This document shows, in pieces, positions 10,936 through 24,444 of a DNA stretch of 64,000 nt; position 1 is the stretch's first letter, and every line of letters begins with the position of its first letter. Source of the stretch: Alligator mississippiensis (Eukaryota > Chordata > Crocodylia > Alligatoridae); the NCBI RefSeq assembly GCF_030867095.1, contig NC_081824.1, positions 147,527,433-147,591,432 on the forward strand, read 5' to 3'. The translations under genes were made by a program, and so were the position numbers. The notes beneath the pieces are model-generated. The model was not told the DNA's origin and did not search any database. It saw only the letters and a program-made list of their open reading frames with translations.

Positions 10936-13900
10936 GTAAAGATTATAAATTGAGTTAGTGATAGATTAGAAAGAATTGAAAAGATTGGCTGATTTTGGTC
11001 CTGTCTTCTGAAAAGGATTTGTATTTCTAAAAGGGGCAATTTCAGGAAGGCTAAGTGTTCTTGCTACTATAGAGACTTTAGGCCTATTCTGTCTTATAAG
11101 GTGGTCATGTAGCAAATGTCATCCATGCTTTAGACGGGATCCTATGCATATAGCCAATCTATAATATCAATGAAGGTCCCTGGAAAGGGGAATTACAAAG
11201 GGAGAGGAACCACTCTTGAACAATGAGGAAAATGGATGAGTCCTCACATGTCTTTCTTTATATATAAGAACCCATGAAATCTTAGGCCAAATTTCCAGTT
11301 CACCCAAATTTCTAGGAGTCCCAACTTTTCTATCAGCTGCCACCCAAAAAAAATCTACTACAAAGAAACACCAAATTTCTAATGACCATTAACCTCTGAC
11401 CAGAAAGAGTATTTATTCTTCTGGTTGTCTGTAACTGGATTAATGCTCTGAAGTAAATGATTTCCCAAATTTCTGATTCATACCATCTCCACCACTTATC
11501 TCCATGACAAAGGAGATATATATATCCTTGACTATGGTCCAATATCACTGATATGAGGACAAAGAAACCAAATTAATAGGGTTTTTCTCTTGCCTCCCCT
11601 TACCCTATTTACTGAACTAATCAAAAGTTACTATACATGCATGGTATGGGAAAAAGTAATATTCTGTGTAATTCCACAATACTGAGGGCCTGATTTTGCT
11701 GTCACTAACAGAGTTATATGCTGTATATCTAGTATAAGTGAATGGAGTATTGTGCTCCTATTAGGTACTATATATACACAAGTATCAAATGTAGGCCAGA
11801 TTATCAGATGAGGTAAATTGGCATAGCTTCATAAAACTATCCTAGTTTATACCAAAAGAGGACTTAGCCCCACGTATCTTCACCATACTTAAAATAGCAC
11901 TGCAAATTTCCCTCTACTGACCTAAGAAGCAGAGAAGAAAAAATAATAAAAAAAATAATATTAGGAATATTATAAAAAAATAATAATAGGAAATAATAAT
12001 TACTACAAGTTCAATCATATTTTTTCAGTAAAGCATGTATTCCCCCCACCCTCCACTAAGGTGGCTGGGACAGGGGAAAAGCACATTAAAATACAGCATG
12101 GTTAAAAACATGCTGAAACAACAAACAATAAAGCAGCACATTGTCCAATTGCAAAAAATACCTCTCCATTTTACCCAGGAATGCAGAAGACAGCATTACC
12201 CATTGCAAGTGTCAAAATGTCTCATTTTTTGCAGGAATGACAATAAAGAACATTAATTACTAATAACAGATTTAATGTTTCCCTATTTGCCATTAGAACT
12301 GTTCCACATAGTTAGAAAACACAGTTCATTTTCTAATATGTTTTCCTATGAAGTCTATGCCAAGGTATCCATGTATTACAAAACTTGCAACTATTTTACC
12401 TCCTTGTTATTATTAATATTAAGTGATTGAGTCACAGGGTTTATTTTCTGAGGATTAATGACAAGTCAGGAGGAGCTGTTAGTCTGAGGTGCAGCAGAAG
12501 GTCATTAACCCCCCAGCCAGTCATTAATCCCCAGGAAATGCCCTTGCTGAGGTCATTATTGCTATTAAGATGAAAGGTGTTATATAAGAGCTAAGTATTG
12601 AGATGAAAACTGAAACAAAAAAAAGCTCAAAGACTTTTTATTGAAAGTAGGTGCCCTTTTTCACTGCATTTTCCTAAAGATTTTGAGTTCCAGGCAAATG
12701 ATGATTGGTTTGCCATTAATCATTGCTTCCCTCTGCAAGCACATCTCACTAACTTGGTTTTCATAGAGTTTTTTTTCTGTTTGTTTCTCTGAATACTGTT
12801 TATTTAAGTAATTGTCGGTTCTTTTCCTGTCCTTTCCTGACCCCAGGAAACATCTTTTTTTAATGTGTTTCCATTCTGGGATTCTATTATCTACTGAATC
12901 AAGTTGCATGTATTTCCGTGGAAAGACCCAAAAGAGAAAGAGAGTTGAACTTACTCTTGAACTAAAGTCAACTCAGCTTCCATCATAAACCCCTCAAAAG
13001 TCATATAGTGAAGCAAAGCATTGAAGAGACAGCTATGAAAAAAGAAAATCTTTCCTCAAACTGCAAGAATAAAACCAGGATGGAATGTATTACTCTTCTG
13101 AAATTAAAGAAGGTGGTTTTTCAACTTGGAGGAAAGAATTCATGCAGTTAATTAGTTATGTTTACTTGACATGGTTGACCAAAAGAAAATGGGGGGAGTG
13201 AGAGAGAAGGAAGCAAAACAGGGCAAAACAGAGCAGAAGGGGAAAAATCTTTATGATTAGGAGGTAGGCAGTAAAACGCTGCTGCACAGGATGAAGGAAC
13301 AAAAGGAGGGCTTTCTGCCTGTCTCCTGATATTTTCCAACTCAGCAAAAAAATCCATTGTGCGGCTTGAAAGAAAAAAAAAAGTTAAAGTTGAAAGCTTA
13401 GTGTGTGAAAGCAACTGCTCAACCATTGTTTAATACGGGCTAATGTAATGTCACCGTTTCCCCATTATGTAAGTTGCAATTTTTGTTACAGTTGCCTTGG
13501 TCAATGTTATCACTTTCACTTTTCAAAAGAGGGGGATACTTGTAGATGGTATTTGTCCTTATCCCTCCTACTCCCCCAGCCCAAAACAAATACTTCTGTT
13601 AGGAAATATCAGTGCTGACCAGATGTCACTGACTTACTTTTTTTTTTTTTTTTTTTTTTTTTGCATGTGTCCTTTAACAGCTGGCAAGAATATCAGCTCA
13701 AATTATTCACCACAAGCACACTCTTTCTGTTTGTCTCCAGATAAAGGGATTTGAAATCCTGGTTGTCAGAAAGGGATGCTAAAAACTGTGGAATGGATTT
13801 CTATGGACAGAAGGAATAGTTCTTTAAGATCATTAACAAATGGGCAATAATTGCCATAGAGACCATTGTAGATTAACAGTTAAAACATCCAGATGATCCC

Positions 13901-15250
13901 TCAGGTTGAACATTTTATATTCTGGGGATATCTTTTAGCCATTTTTTTCTTGGAACTACTGGTATATGACTCATTCATACAACCAACAAATAATCATAGA
14001 AATACTTTTGATTTTGGTCTTGTCATCCAAAAAATAGATTTGGATGTGGTTACAGGTAAGGAATACAGAGGAAGATGGACTGCATTGTCATGAGTCAGGA
14101 ACTTTACTTGCACTGGTGCTTACCCATGTGTTTACGCCACCTTGTACTGAAATCTTCTTAGCTCTCATAGGTAAAACAGGGGCAGGCCTACTCTATTCTT
14201 TGATGGAAGCTCTCCAAGAAAAGCCCTTGTGTTGAAGACTATAGGAAATGTTAATGATGATTCAACAAGTGGCAGTCTTCCCACTGAGTCAATATTAGAA
14301 ATACATTGTTGGAGGTACCATCTTGTGCATGATGTATAACAGAAGCTGTGCTGGCTTGTGATTATTAAAAATCCTGTGGGCCGTGTCCCAAGTGTCAGTG
14401 TGAGCCACTGCATTCTGCCTACCTCTATGCTCCCTGTAATTCCAATGCTAATGTTGTTCTTCATTTGCTTCCTCTTTTCAAAATGTTTACTGGTATGTAA
14501 CAGTAATAGTGCAGTGATAGCCATGTTCTTCCCCAGGGATGGCTACATTTCAATAGTAAGCAAGTTGCCTTTGAAGACAGTCAAAGAATTCTAGAGAGTC
14601 TGCTGCATGAAAGCTGCAATTTGGATATTGTTGTTATTATTCTCAGACTAAGGAAAAATTAAGATTCTATTATAAATGTGCCTGAATCTAGCCTGTGAGG
14701 ATGCAAACTTGAACTCTTCTGCTCTACCCTATCTCTGGGACTGACACATGAAGATTTATTTTGTACAATACTTATTGTTTCTAACATAACTGTGGCTGTC
14801 CTCATTACCAATAGAAATGTCTAATCCGTTTATCAATCCTACTAAGGTTTTGAAATGGTATCAGGACCACTCAGGGGTATGTTCCACAGGTCATTGTACT
14901 CTATGTAAAGAACTGTTTCTGCTTTAAACATACCATCTTTCCATTTGATTAAACACCCCCTTATTGTTGTTTTATCAGAGAGTAAGTAAGAGCACTGTCT
15001 TTTTCTACCATTTCTTGCCATATAGAGTGCTGTTGCATGCCCTTCCATTTGTGTTTCAGAGCTAAGCAGGCCCAGTCTTTCTCTGCAGATGGAAGTCTAT
15101 CCAAGTGTCTTAATCTTTTCCACTACCCACCTCTAGATCCCCTCCATGTGATCAAGATTTTTTTTTTCAAAAAGTAGACACTAAAACTGGATATGATAAA
15201 CCACTGACTTAGACAGGCACATCTAAACAGAGAACAGGGCTCTGAACTAG
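10936..15250. other. Gene-free stretch with a TAAT-rich block
   Basis: No gene found. 11,940-12,000 is an AAT-rich simple tract and 13,638-13,661 a T tract. Block 12,420-12,590 is rich in homeodomain-type TAAT sites, including two GTCATTAA copies, and might be a distal control element; this is speculative. Confidence 0.4.
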
Positions 15251-15539
15251 GATTTGGGCAATCTCAGCTCTTGTGTCCTTAAAGCAGTTTATTTACCACC
15301 TTGGGATAAAATCCTGGTCTTGGCAAAGTCAGTAAGAGTGTTGTCATCTGTGGCCTGGGTACCACTCTCTGTGGTTTCAGTTTCCCCTTCTGAAAAAAAA
15401 TGTAGGTGATGGTACTTGCCCTTTATTACAAAGTAGTTTAAATGTTTATATAAAGATGAAAACCGCTTTATACAACCTGGGGTACCACAGGATCCTTTTA
15501 AGGGTGCCACAGGAAGCCATGCAATATTACCATTGTTAA

Positions 15540-15750
15540 TCATAGATTCATATTCATAGATGCTAGGGTTGGAAGGGACCTCATCAGATCATCGAGTCTG
15601 ACCCCCTGCCTAGGCAGGAAAGTGCTGGGGTCAGATGACCCCAGCCAGATGCCAGTCCAGCCTGCTCTTAAAGACTCCCAGGGTAGGGGAGAGCACCATC
15701 TCCCTTGGAAACCCATTCCAAATTTTGGCCACCCTTATGGTGAAGAAAAA
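15540..15750 (-). mobile_element. CR1 LINE 3' end
   Basis: The minus strand reads the CR1 3' UTR (GGGGGTCAGACTCGATGATC, then GAGGTCCCTTCCAACC) and ends in an ATGAATATGAATCTATG tail. It is 5'-truncated; its 5' edge meets the tRNA-like sequence. Confidence 0.85.
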
Positions 15751-15752
15751 AC

Positions 15753-15816
15753 AACCACAGAGGGACTTGAACCCCCGATCCAGAGTCAGGTGCCTTATCT
15801 GTTAGGTTATGTGGTC
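15753..15816 (-). pseudogene. tRNA-Arg-like pseudogene joined to a CR1 tail
   Basis: The minus strand begins GACCACATAACCTAACAGATAA and ends GGTTCAAGTCCCTCTGTGGTTG, closely matching tRNA-Arg(UCG) at both ends. Eight to ten bases of variable loop and T stem are missing and the anticodon loop has changed, so it cannot be a working tRNA. It lies directly before the CR1 tail on the same strand. Confidence 0.65.
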
Positions 15817-16991
15817 ACCTGTAATAAAGTGTGCAGATACCTACATGTGATTCTCAAGATAAGCCCAGAAATTTGAAATAGGAATCCAGATTGTCAAAAA
15901 CATCTGATCTGTTGTGGTCTTTCTAAGGTCTTTGCAACAGAAGCATTGTTCAATTATTTTTCCATGCTCAAGAAAGAAACAAGTGAAACAAGTGAAAGCG
16001 TTTTTCAAGGGGTGCCTTGAGAACCACTCTCCTATTCACTTTTTTTTTTCACTTCCATTAGGTACTAAGCAGATGTCTTCACAAAGCTGTCCTCAGTGAC
16101 TTAAAAATTACTTAATCAAAAAGTCACTCACCCACCACATTGCCAGCAGTTTACTGTGGCAGTCTTATCAACATTTATACGCAGACCCCAGCAAGTTAGG
16201 AAACAAGTTGCAACAAGACAATGCCTCATGAGCCTATAAAGATAATGAGGTAAAACAATGCTTTAAAAAAAACAAAATAAGAGGTACATTCTAATTCATG
16301 AAACTCAAGTTCAGAAAATATGAGTTTTGTTTTAGTTACACTGCCCTAAAACCCAAATGTTAAATAGTCTGCTCTGAATGGCTACTTCGATTTAGAAGTA
16401 ATAACTGTTTTCTTTGTATAGTAAAATAGTAAAAAAAGTTCCTTGAATAGCTGACAGTGGAATATGACTGAAAATGTGTGATTCCCCCAACAGAAAAAGT
16501 ATTTAAAAAAAAAGGAAAAGTCATGAATCAATAACAGCTGTTTCCAGCAAATGTTATTTATTCCCGTCATTAGCACTTCCTATAATATTTTTGAAAGAAA
16601 TGGGTCTCTTTCCTATTCATTAATACATTCTTGGCATTTCGTGATTAAAGTTGATCTACAAGGTGCATTTATAAAACACTGCTTGAATTTTTTTGCAGAT
16701 ATTTTGCAAACAAGAACCTTTCATTCTCATCCCTGGAGTATCTTTCTTTAATTCAAATGTCACTTCAGAAAACAGGTACTATACCTCTTCATAAATATGC
16801 ATATGGTATCCTGTTTTGAAGAGTTGCTTTTTGGTAGGTCTCAAAGACACATCCACAAACTGAGTATGGAAAACACATGATACATTTATCACATGATATA
16901 TTTATAGACAGGATGGCTGACTGAGTTGTTAAGAACTTAAACTTGAGAGAGAGAATTTCTTTCCTGCCTTTCCTCCTGGACCTTGATTAAG

Positions 16992-17130
16992 TCATAGAAA
17001 TCATAGAGAAGTAGAGCTGGAAGGGACCTCCAGAGGTCATCTAGTCCAACTCCCTTCCTGAGGCAGTATCATCCCTAACCAAACCATCCTATACAATCTA
17101 TTTATGATGGATCCTATACAAATCATTTTG
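16992..17130 (-). mobile_element. CR1 LINE 3' end fragment
   Basis: The plus strand has TCATAGAAATCATAGAGAAG followed by GGAAGGGACCTCCAGAGGTC, the complement of a CR1 terminus. Confidence 0.8.
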
Positions 17131-17149
17131 GATGAGATTTTTAAAGGTC

Positions 17150-17352
17150 TCTAAGGGCACATCTACACATTCTCAATTAATATGCTTTAGGTAATGTGCA
17201 TTAAATCTAGTACCTCCATTGTGAGTCACTAAAAACATGCATATTAGCCTATTTTAATGTGCAATAGGTAAAGAGGGTGTTTTTTGTGATACTTTAATGT
17301 GCATTAAAATAGGCTAATGTGCATTAAAGCCCACATGTAGATGTGCCCTAAG
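17150..17352. mobile_element. MITE with AGGGCACATCTACA ends
   Basis: Left end AGGGCACATCTACACATT, right end complement GGGCACATCTACATGTG; an inner ATTAGCCTATTTTAATG also recurs inverted. About 200 bp. CTAAGGGCA is present on both sides, so the duplication length is unclear. Confidence 0.6.
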
Positions 17353-17361
17353 GGCATTTTT

Positions 17362-18355
17362 ACAGGTCTTTTTTGACCTGGAGGGATGTGGGCAGTGGGG
17401 TACCTCAGGGCTCAGTCCTTGGGCCCACACTGTTCAGCATCTTCATCAGTGACTTGGACAGGGGTGTAAAAACCACCCTGTTCAAATTTGCAGACAACAC
17501 TAAGATGTGGGGAGAAGTGGGCACACTAGACGGGAGGAATAGGCTGCAATCGGACCTAGACAAGTTACAGGGGTAGGTGGATGAGAACAAGATGGGTTTC
17601 AACACCGACAAATGCAAGGTGCTGCACCTGGGGAGGAAGAACCAGCAGCATACCTACAGTCTGGGGAACTCCCTTCTCGTCAGTGCAGAGGCAGAAAAGG
17701 ATCTTGGAGTCATTAGTGATGCCAAAATGAATATGGGCCGACAGTGTGGGGACACGGTCAGGAAGGCCAACCACACCTTGTCATGCATCCACAGATGCAT
17801 CTCAAGCAGGTCTGAGGAGGTGATCCTCCCCCTCTATGCGACACTGGTCAGGCCGCAGTTGGAGTACTGCGTCCAGTTCTGGGCGCCGCTCTTCAGGAAG
17901 GATGTGGACAACATGGAGAGGGTCCAGAGGAGGGGCCCCTGCATGATCAGGGGGCAGCAGGGCAGGCCCTACGAGGAGAGGCTACGGGACCTGAACCTGT
18001 TCAGCCTCCACAAGAGAAGGCTGAGGGGGGATCTAGTGGCCATTTACAAACTAGTCGGGGGAACCAGCAGGCACTGGGGGAGTCCCTGTTCCCCCAAGCA
18101 CTCCCAGGAGTGACAAGAAATAAGCTGGCAGAGGGTAGATTCAGGCTAGACATCAGGAGGTGCTACTTCACTGTCAGGGTGGCTAGGACCTGGAACCAAC
18201 TTCCAAGAGAGGTGGTGCTGGCTCCTACCCTGGGGGTCTTTAAGATGAGGCTGGGTGAACACCTCGCTGGGGTTGTTTGACCCCAGTGCTCTTTTCTGCC
18301 ATGGCAGGGGGTCGGACTTGATGATCTGCTCAGGTCCCTTCTGACCCTACCAACT
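17362..18355 (+). mobile_element. CR1 LINE, 5'-truncated reverse transcriptase to 3' UTR
   Basis: The protein track shows GVPQGSVLGPTLFSIFISDLD and then FADNTK, the reverse-transcriptase catalytic block with the second Asp of FADD changed to Asn. A stop (TAG where Trp is usual) follows LQG at about 17575. The rest runs to HRCISSRSEEVILPLYATLV and the CR1 3' UTR. Dead copy. Confidence 0.9.
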
Positions 18356-18395
18356 ATGTGCAAGCACCACAGTACCAGGCGCTTTGAAAAGCACC

Positions 18396-18588
18396 CTGTG
18401 CTGCGACACTCACAGTTGCATAAGCGGCAAAATATGCATCAGCGCTGAGAAAATGGCGGTGGCACACTTTTGAACTAAAACACCTTGGAGGTGCTTTGGT
18501 TCAAAAGCGCACCACCACCATATTCTGTGCACTACTGTAACGTGCATTTCACCACTTATACAACTGTACACAGTGCAGTGCGCATCAG
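18396..18588. repeat. Long hairpin MITE
   Basis: Nearly the whole stretch folds on itself, with the centre near 18487. Left ACTCACAGTTGCATAAGCGG pairs with the complement of CCACTTATACAACTGTACAC, and TTTTGAACTAAAACACC with GGTGCTTTGGTTCAAAA. No protein. Confidence 0.75.
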
Positions 18589-18599
18589 CTTACATGTGG

Positions 18600-21500
18600 G
18601 GCAGACACTATTTAATCGAGTCTGCTCAGAAGGGGCAGATTTCCAGTGTGTTGCCAAACAAAAAAGTATGTGTGTAAAAGCCTTAAGAGCCTAAAGAGAG
18701 GTCCCAAGCGGGATTTTTGAAAGCAGTTAAGTGCCTATCTCCCCATGAAATCAGTGGAAGGTCATAAGTAAATCTGTAGTGTTTTTATGTTAATAAAAGC
18801 TACATTTCTATGGCTATTGTAAATGTATGAGATGTAATTTTACCTTCTCTTTGAATGCTGCACTGATCAATTTATGGTGACAACATGTCTAACTCACTGA
18901 GGCCCCTCACAGTCTCAAATAAAACACCACAGCAAGGGACCTACAGAAGACAATCCCCTCATTTCATTCCATTAAAGCGTTGGGAAAAAGCCTGCAAGGC
19001 TTCCCCCAGACCCGGTGTGTACTGGGCCATATGTGGGAAGCTAGGGCCATCTGCACAGCAAACCTGTGCCTCCATACCATCTTCCCCTGTTAGCATGCCT
19101 TTAATGGAGTCTCCAGGGACTCCTCTGGCCATGGCTGCCCCCAAAGGAAGGTGTCCTCCAGAGGAAAAATGATACAGCCCTAGTCATTATTGTCTTTTCT
19201 GGGGATTTCCATGACAACAGACAGAGGTAATGTGCATTCAGCCCCTGGCTGCTTATTCTCCCCCCACCTCCCACTTGTAGATCTAGACCCACATATTGAC
19301 CTTTCTGGAGTCCAGGTATGTTGGGGGAAGGGTAACAAGGGAGGAAACAGTATCACAGGTGTTCAGTGCTTTTTTAAGCTCTTAAACATAGTGTCTGTTG
19401 CCTAGATTAATCCACATTTGAGCAAATTTTAATTGTTATTTTACAATCATATATTGCAAACAGGCATCTTACATTAGCAATAAAACCCCATGTTACTGAG
19501 AGTGGAAGCATTTGAAACATACTTGTCACTTTGCTCTTCATTTGCCGTACATTTTCTGTTTCCTTCTGCTTGACTCATGAAATCTAGTCAAATCTGTGCC
19601 ATGTTTGCATAAAGTCAGCTACACTTTCAAAACTGTACTAGGTTTCAGACAGTGCAAGGTTTATTTGTTTTAAAGCTACTGCTTTCATGAACCGTTTTTA
19701 AGTTTGTGGCGTCATGTTTACTGGTGTTTGGTTCTGTAAAACCTGATTTGTACAAAATATATATGTTGGACCAAATGTAAGAAGACAGTGTTCCTTTAAT
19801 ATGGACAGCTAGAGAATTTATCAAAAGGAAATGTCAGCAGAACTTTATAGTCTGGTAATTAGATAACAGAGATAAGTTCTGTGCACTCACAACTGCCATT
19901 CCAGATAACACTTCCTGGAGTAAATTAAATGAACTCTTACACAATGGTATACTTTTTTTTTTCAAAATTCCTTTAAATTTATAGAAGGAAGGGAAATTCA
20001 GATCCAGTCTAAAACAAGCACTGCCTGTACTGTTTTGCTATTGCTTTCTGTTCTGAACAGACCAGTTAATTTTCACGGAGCATAATGGCTATCTGCATTT
20101 TTCAAAGAAGATCAGAGTTTCGGCAGCAGCAGCTGTGCCAAACCATCACTGCTAAAGGACAATGAAGGATTCCACATTCACTTTGATTTAAAGCAAGGTA
20201 GAAACAGACTGTAACCAAAAGTATAAGAGGATAACATTTCTCAGCCAGGAGGCCTTTGTAAATAGATAAGCTTCATATGTGGGGGGGAAAACTGAGCCAT
20301 AAAGAAAAATGTTGAGATTAACAGCAAGGTTATCTTGTATATTAAAGGCAAGTAAAACATATTTAAGTCCTGATTCTCTCTTCCACTGAGGTTCATCTAC
20401 ACAATGCTGGCTTGGGCTTTAGTGCAAATGATTGTACAAGTTACAAATGGAGATTCATACCCAAGGATGCCTCAGTCTCCAGGGACTAAATAAAATAGCA
20501 ACACTAACCAAACTCTTTGGTTCAATTGGCAGTCCATGTTGAAGAGTGCGGCTCATCCGAATCACATTTGATGAAACCGGCTAGAAAGTTCCCATGTACT
20601 GGTGCTCACAAAGCATGACCTATGAGTGAAGAAGAATCAGTTTAGTTTTGCCAGCTCTCGTGATTATCTCACAGAACGTGATTGATTTGTTTTCTGTTTC
20701 ATGTTAAAAGTTTCACAATGATCTCCCTGTTCCTGGAACCACAGCTTACCACATTTTCGTTATTCAAACTGGTCTCTATGTCCCATTCTTTTCAGTATGG
20801 CTGAAGCCAAGCTCCCTCACCTAGGGTAATGAATAATCACCATTTTCTCTGGGTTTGGGCTGTAAAGGCAAGATGGCCCCTATTAAGATTTCTGCCACAT
20901 CACCTGTTTTTAATGACATGGTTCTCAGGCTACCTCCAGGGAAAATGATGACTCCATGAACTCTATTTTTAGGGGTTCAGATAGCAAATTGTGAGAAGGC
21001 AAACAAAGGTGAGAAGCATGACATAGACTGAAGAGGAGCCAAGGGAAATTGGGGCTCTAAAGAGATGCCAGGGGAAAAAGAAGGAGTAAGGCAGAATATT
21101 GTGTAATATAAGAGAGGAAAAGACTGAGGGGGCACTGGAGATTTAAAAAGGGTAAAAGGGGGTCCTGTTCTGAGTCGCCAGTGTGGAGACCCTTGCTAGG
21201 CACATGTATTTCAGCAAAGGGATTGATCTAGATTACCTTTTGTGATTTAGGCACTTAAATTCCATTAGGAACCTAGTTGATTGACTGGATCTGGCTTTGT
21301 ATCCCCATATAATAAATGGTAACTGCTAAGCTGTTCAAAAATGTCAGACAGCTCTCTCTGTAGACTTTTTTCTTCTACACAAATCGAAAGACCTTAAACA
21401 CACTGGGAAATTACACTGTGTAAGATCTTGTGATAACTAACAAAGAGTTAGTGAATATAACATTAAACATTCAAGCATCACGTACACACAGACGTGGTAC

Positions 21501-21610
21501 TTCTTTAACGCTACTGTTATAGCTGTAGTCATACAGCACCTTTCATCTGGACACAGTTACAGCAGTATAAAGAGGTTTACACATTGTACCAGCAGAGCTT
21601 ATTCTTGCAA
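18600..21610. other. Gene-free stretch
   Basis: No gene or clear repeat. Frames at 18885-19405 have no recognisable family. Confidence 0.45.
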
Positions 21611-21614
21611 GGGG

Positions 21615-21775
21615 AAGAGAAGAATCTATAGTGGTATAAAGGCAATCAGGACTCATAGTAGAGACATCTTTTATTAGACCAACAAGATTTTTGCAAAAAA
21701 AAATTATTTTATTGCAAGCTTTCAGGCACAAAAACCCTTCAAAAGGCATTGGAGAAAAGATTGTAAAAGTTCTAT
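21615..21775 (-). repeat. Penelope-like repeat copy
   Basis: Same tail complement ATCTTTTATTAGACCAAC and core region complement GCAAGCTTTCAGGCAC as the copies near 10 kb; more diverged in the CTGANGA part. Confidence 0.5.
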
Positions 21776-22929
21776 AAGATACATTTAGACTAACATAACT
21801 GCATGCATACTAAGTGTTGCATTGTTATAATAATAGTATTATCAATGAAGAATCACACTCCTAACCAATATGGTTGTGCTGGCACAAAAACTGTGTGTAG
21901 ATGAAACCTTTGTGTAGGCAATGACAGGCTGGTGTAATATTAAATACTGCATTCCTTGACTTCATTAAATGCTAAGTCATGCTTGACATTGTACTAGGTA
22001 AGGCATTCTGACAACATAAGATTAGCTAATGCGGATGGGGTCTCAGCAGGAGGAAAGAACTGGGATGGGCTCCTCTGACTGGTAAAACAAATGTCATGAG
22101 GCTATGGGGATCATGACACTCCTCACTCCCTGTTTTTCTACTCTTCATGCACCTCTAGCCCCAGAGAGCTCTTCTCGCTGATGGGTCCTGTCTTCTGCCC
22201 TGCCTCCACTTTGAACCTTATGGGCTAGATTTTCAGAAGTATTTTGCACTACCACGCAGGTCAGGTTTTTGAAAGATCTCAGCTTCTTTTAAACACTAGA
22301 CCCAGTGACCAAATTGCCAAAAGAGCATATTGGGCACTGAGTTATTTTGAACACCTGCTTCCAAATGTGCATGATGAGCCCTCGAAAAAGCTGAGTCTGG
22401 CCTGTTTTGAAAACGGCGTCTATATGGTAGATAGATCCAGGCAGCCAAACAGGTAATAACGCAAAGGGCCTGAGGCAGAAAGGAGGTTCCCTCTGCTCAC
22501 CACAGTGCCCAAGTGGATCTCTCCAGGTTTTGATGGCTCACAGATTGCTCTGGGATTTGGCCTAGGAGATATTCATACTCCAGCTACTTTATTAAGGTTG
22601 TAAGTAAAAGACCCAGTGGTGCCTTCCAGTTTAGAATTCATCTTTGTGTAACTTCTCCATCTTTTTACTCTCGATCCCAAAGCAAGTTTATTCCATGTCT
22701 CTGCCTGCAGAGATAATTCTAAAGTGAACAACAGTATTCCTGAAAGGGGATCTGTTATAATCGCATTGTTTGCACACTTATCTGATAGTGCATTGTTTAG
22801 ATGTCCTCTTTAGAATGATATATGGATGCTATTCCTTTCAAGAATCATAAAGTATTTTACTAAAGGGGGTCATTATCTGACACACAAGCAAACTAAAGTC
22901 AAGAAATGGTAAATATCTTTATTTCTTAA

Positions 22930-23185
22930 AAGGTTTTTTAATGTTTCCCGTTATGATAGTAGCAAAACACCTCACAATCATTTCTGCACTCAACCTCATA
23001 ACATTGTGATGAGCTAGAAAAATATTATTATCCCTGTCTTGGTAAGGCAGAGAAAGATTAAGTAACACAGGTCCAAGGTTTCACAGGAAGTCTGGGAGTG
23101 AAGCTTCAAATAGAACACAGCCCTCCTGAATCCCCTTGCAGTGCCTTAACCACAAGACCATTCTTCCTTTCCCAAGGTTGCAAAT
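22930..23185 (-). repeat. MIR SINE
   Basis: The minus strand reads a full MIR layout: GTGGTTAAGGCACTGC head, CTTGGACCTGTGTTACTTAATC core, GGGATAATAATA, then a GAGGTTGAG region. Best preserved of the three MIR-like copies here. Confidence 0.65.
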
Positions 23186-23199
23186 GAAGTCTGTGGTAC

Positions 23200-24130
23200 A
23201 GCCAAGAATAGAACCCCAATTTCCTGACACCTAGTCCACCCACTCTCCCTGTTTATAAGCAGACTATCAATGGTAAACCATCTCTAAAACTATTTTTGCA
23301 ATTAAATCTAGGACAAACTCTTTACATCCAAGACCGTCTGCATTTCGCTGCTTACAAAAAAACCGTGTGTCCCTGCTAATTACTTCATATCACAGAAGTG
23401 GTTTCATCTCACCTTTTACCATTATGTATTAGTACTGACTCTGTTAAATATGGAGCGACAAGGAGGAGACTCCGCATTGTCACCACTTCTCATAGGCAAA
23501 TCACAGACATGCTTGCCAGAGACGAGTACAAGGAGAAATAAACTACTCTCCCCTGCATAAGGTAGTCCCTCAACCAAGATTCACCTTCAAAGAATGCAGA
23601 TGAAGTTGTTGCCACTGACCTCTCCTTTAGGATTTTACATATGGAAGAGAGATCTTTATGTTGTTAGGACCCACAGTAGCTCCAGTAATAGAAAACAGTA
23701 GATAGGCTGAACTCTGGAGGGCCTGGAAAGTGCACAGAGAGGTTTCAGTGCCATACTGAATGCTGGATCAGGCCTAGTGAATGTTGGATTGTGCCAAGAA
23801 TACCCAGGTGTCTGAGCCACACAACTTCCTTGTGCCATTTTTTTTTTAGAATGATGTGGCCGGTTCCTCTATGTAACACTGCTAATTACAGAACTAAGTT
23901 CTTATTATGTTGACCCACAATTGACTGTGGAGATGGAGACAGAATAGCTACAAGCAGAGGAAGCAAAAAAGCATAGGAGGGGCTTAATAGAAGAAGTTAT
24001 TTTCCATACTTCAATATAATCCTGTATCTTTCTTCTGCTCCCTTTGCTACCCCTGGCTCTCCCATTTCAGTCTATCAGATCATCAGATGGCAAGATTGGG
24101 TCCATCACACTGCTTTAGTAAAGACATCAC
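23200..24130. other. Spacer just downstream of DLL1
   Basis: Nothing recognised. Confidence 0.45.
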
Positions 24131-24150
24131 TTTGGTTATCATTAATAATA

Positions 24151-24156
24151 TTTATT
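24151..24156 (-). terminator. DLL1: DLL1 distal poly(A) signal
   Basis: AATAAA on the minus strand about 680 nt after the stop, which is a plausible DLL1 3' UTR length. The use of this site is inferred. Confidence 0.6.
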
Positions 24157-24444
24157 TTGGAAAAATATTTTTAAAATGAATTTCTTCATTAACAAAACAG
24201 TAAAAAAAAACCTCAAATAACATTTGCACAATCTTCCATAAATACATTTATATACAAAAAATATAGTCACATAGACCCGAAGTGCCTTTGTACAGATTTA
24301 CCAAAAAATTTAAATTATAAAAAATGAACGTCACAAAATACTCAAGCTTTACAATTATCATGAAAATATTTTTACAGATTCCAAAAAATAACACACTTTT
24401 TTCACCTAGTAAAAACACATTTTAGTATCAAAAAAGACAATAAA

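Noticed and set aside
15753-15816. Functional tRNA-Arg gene
   Set aside because: The variable loop and part of the T stem are missing and the anticodon loop is altered.
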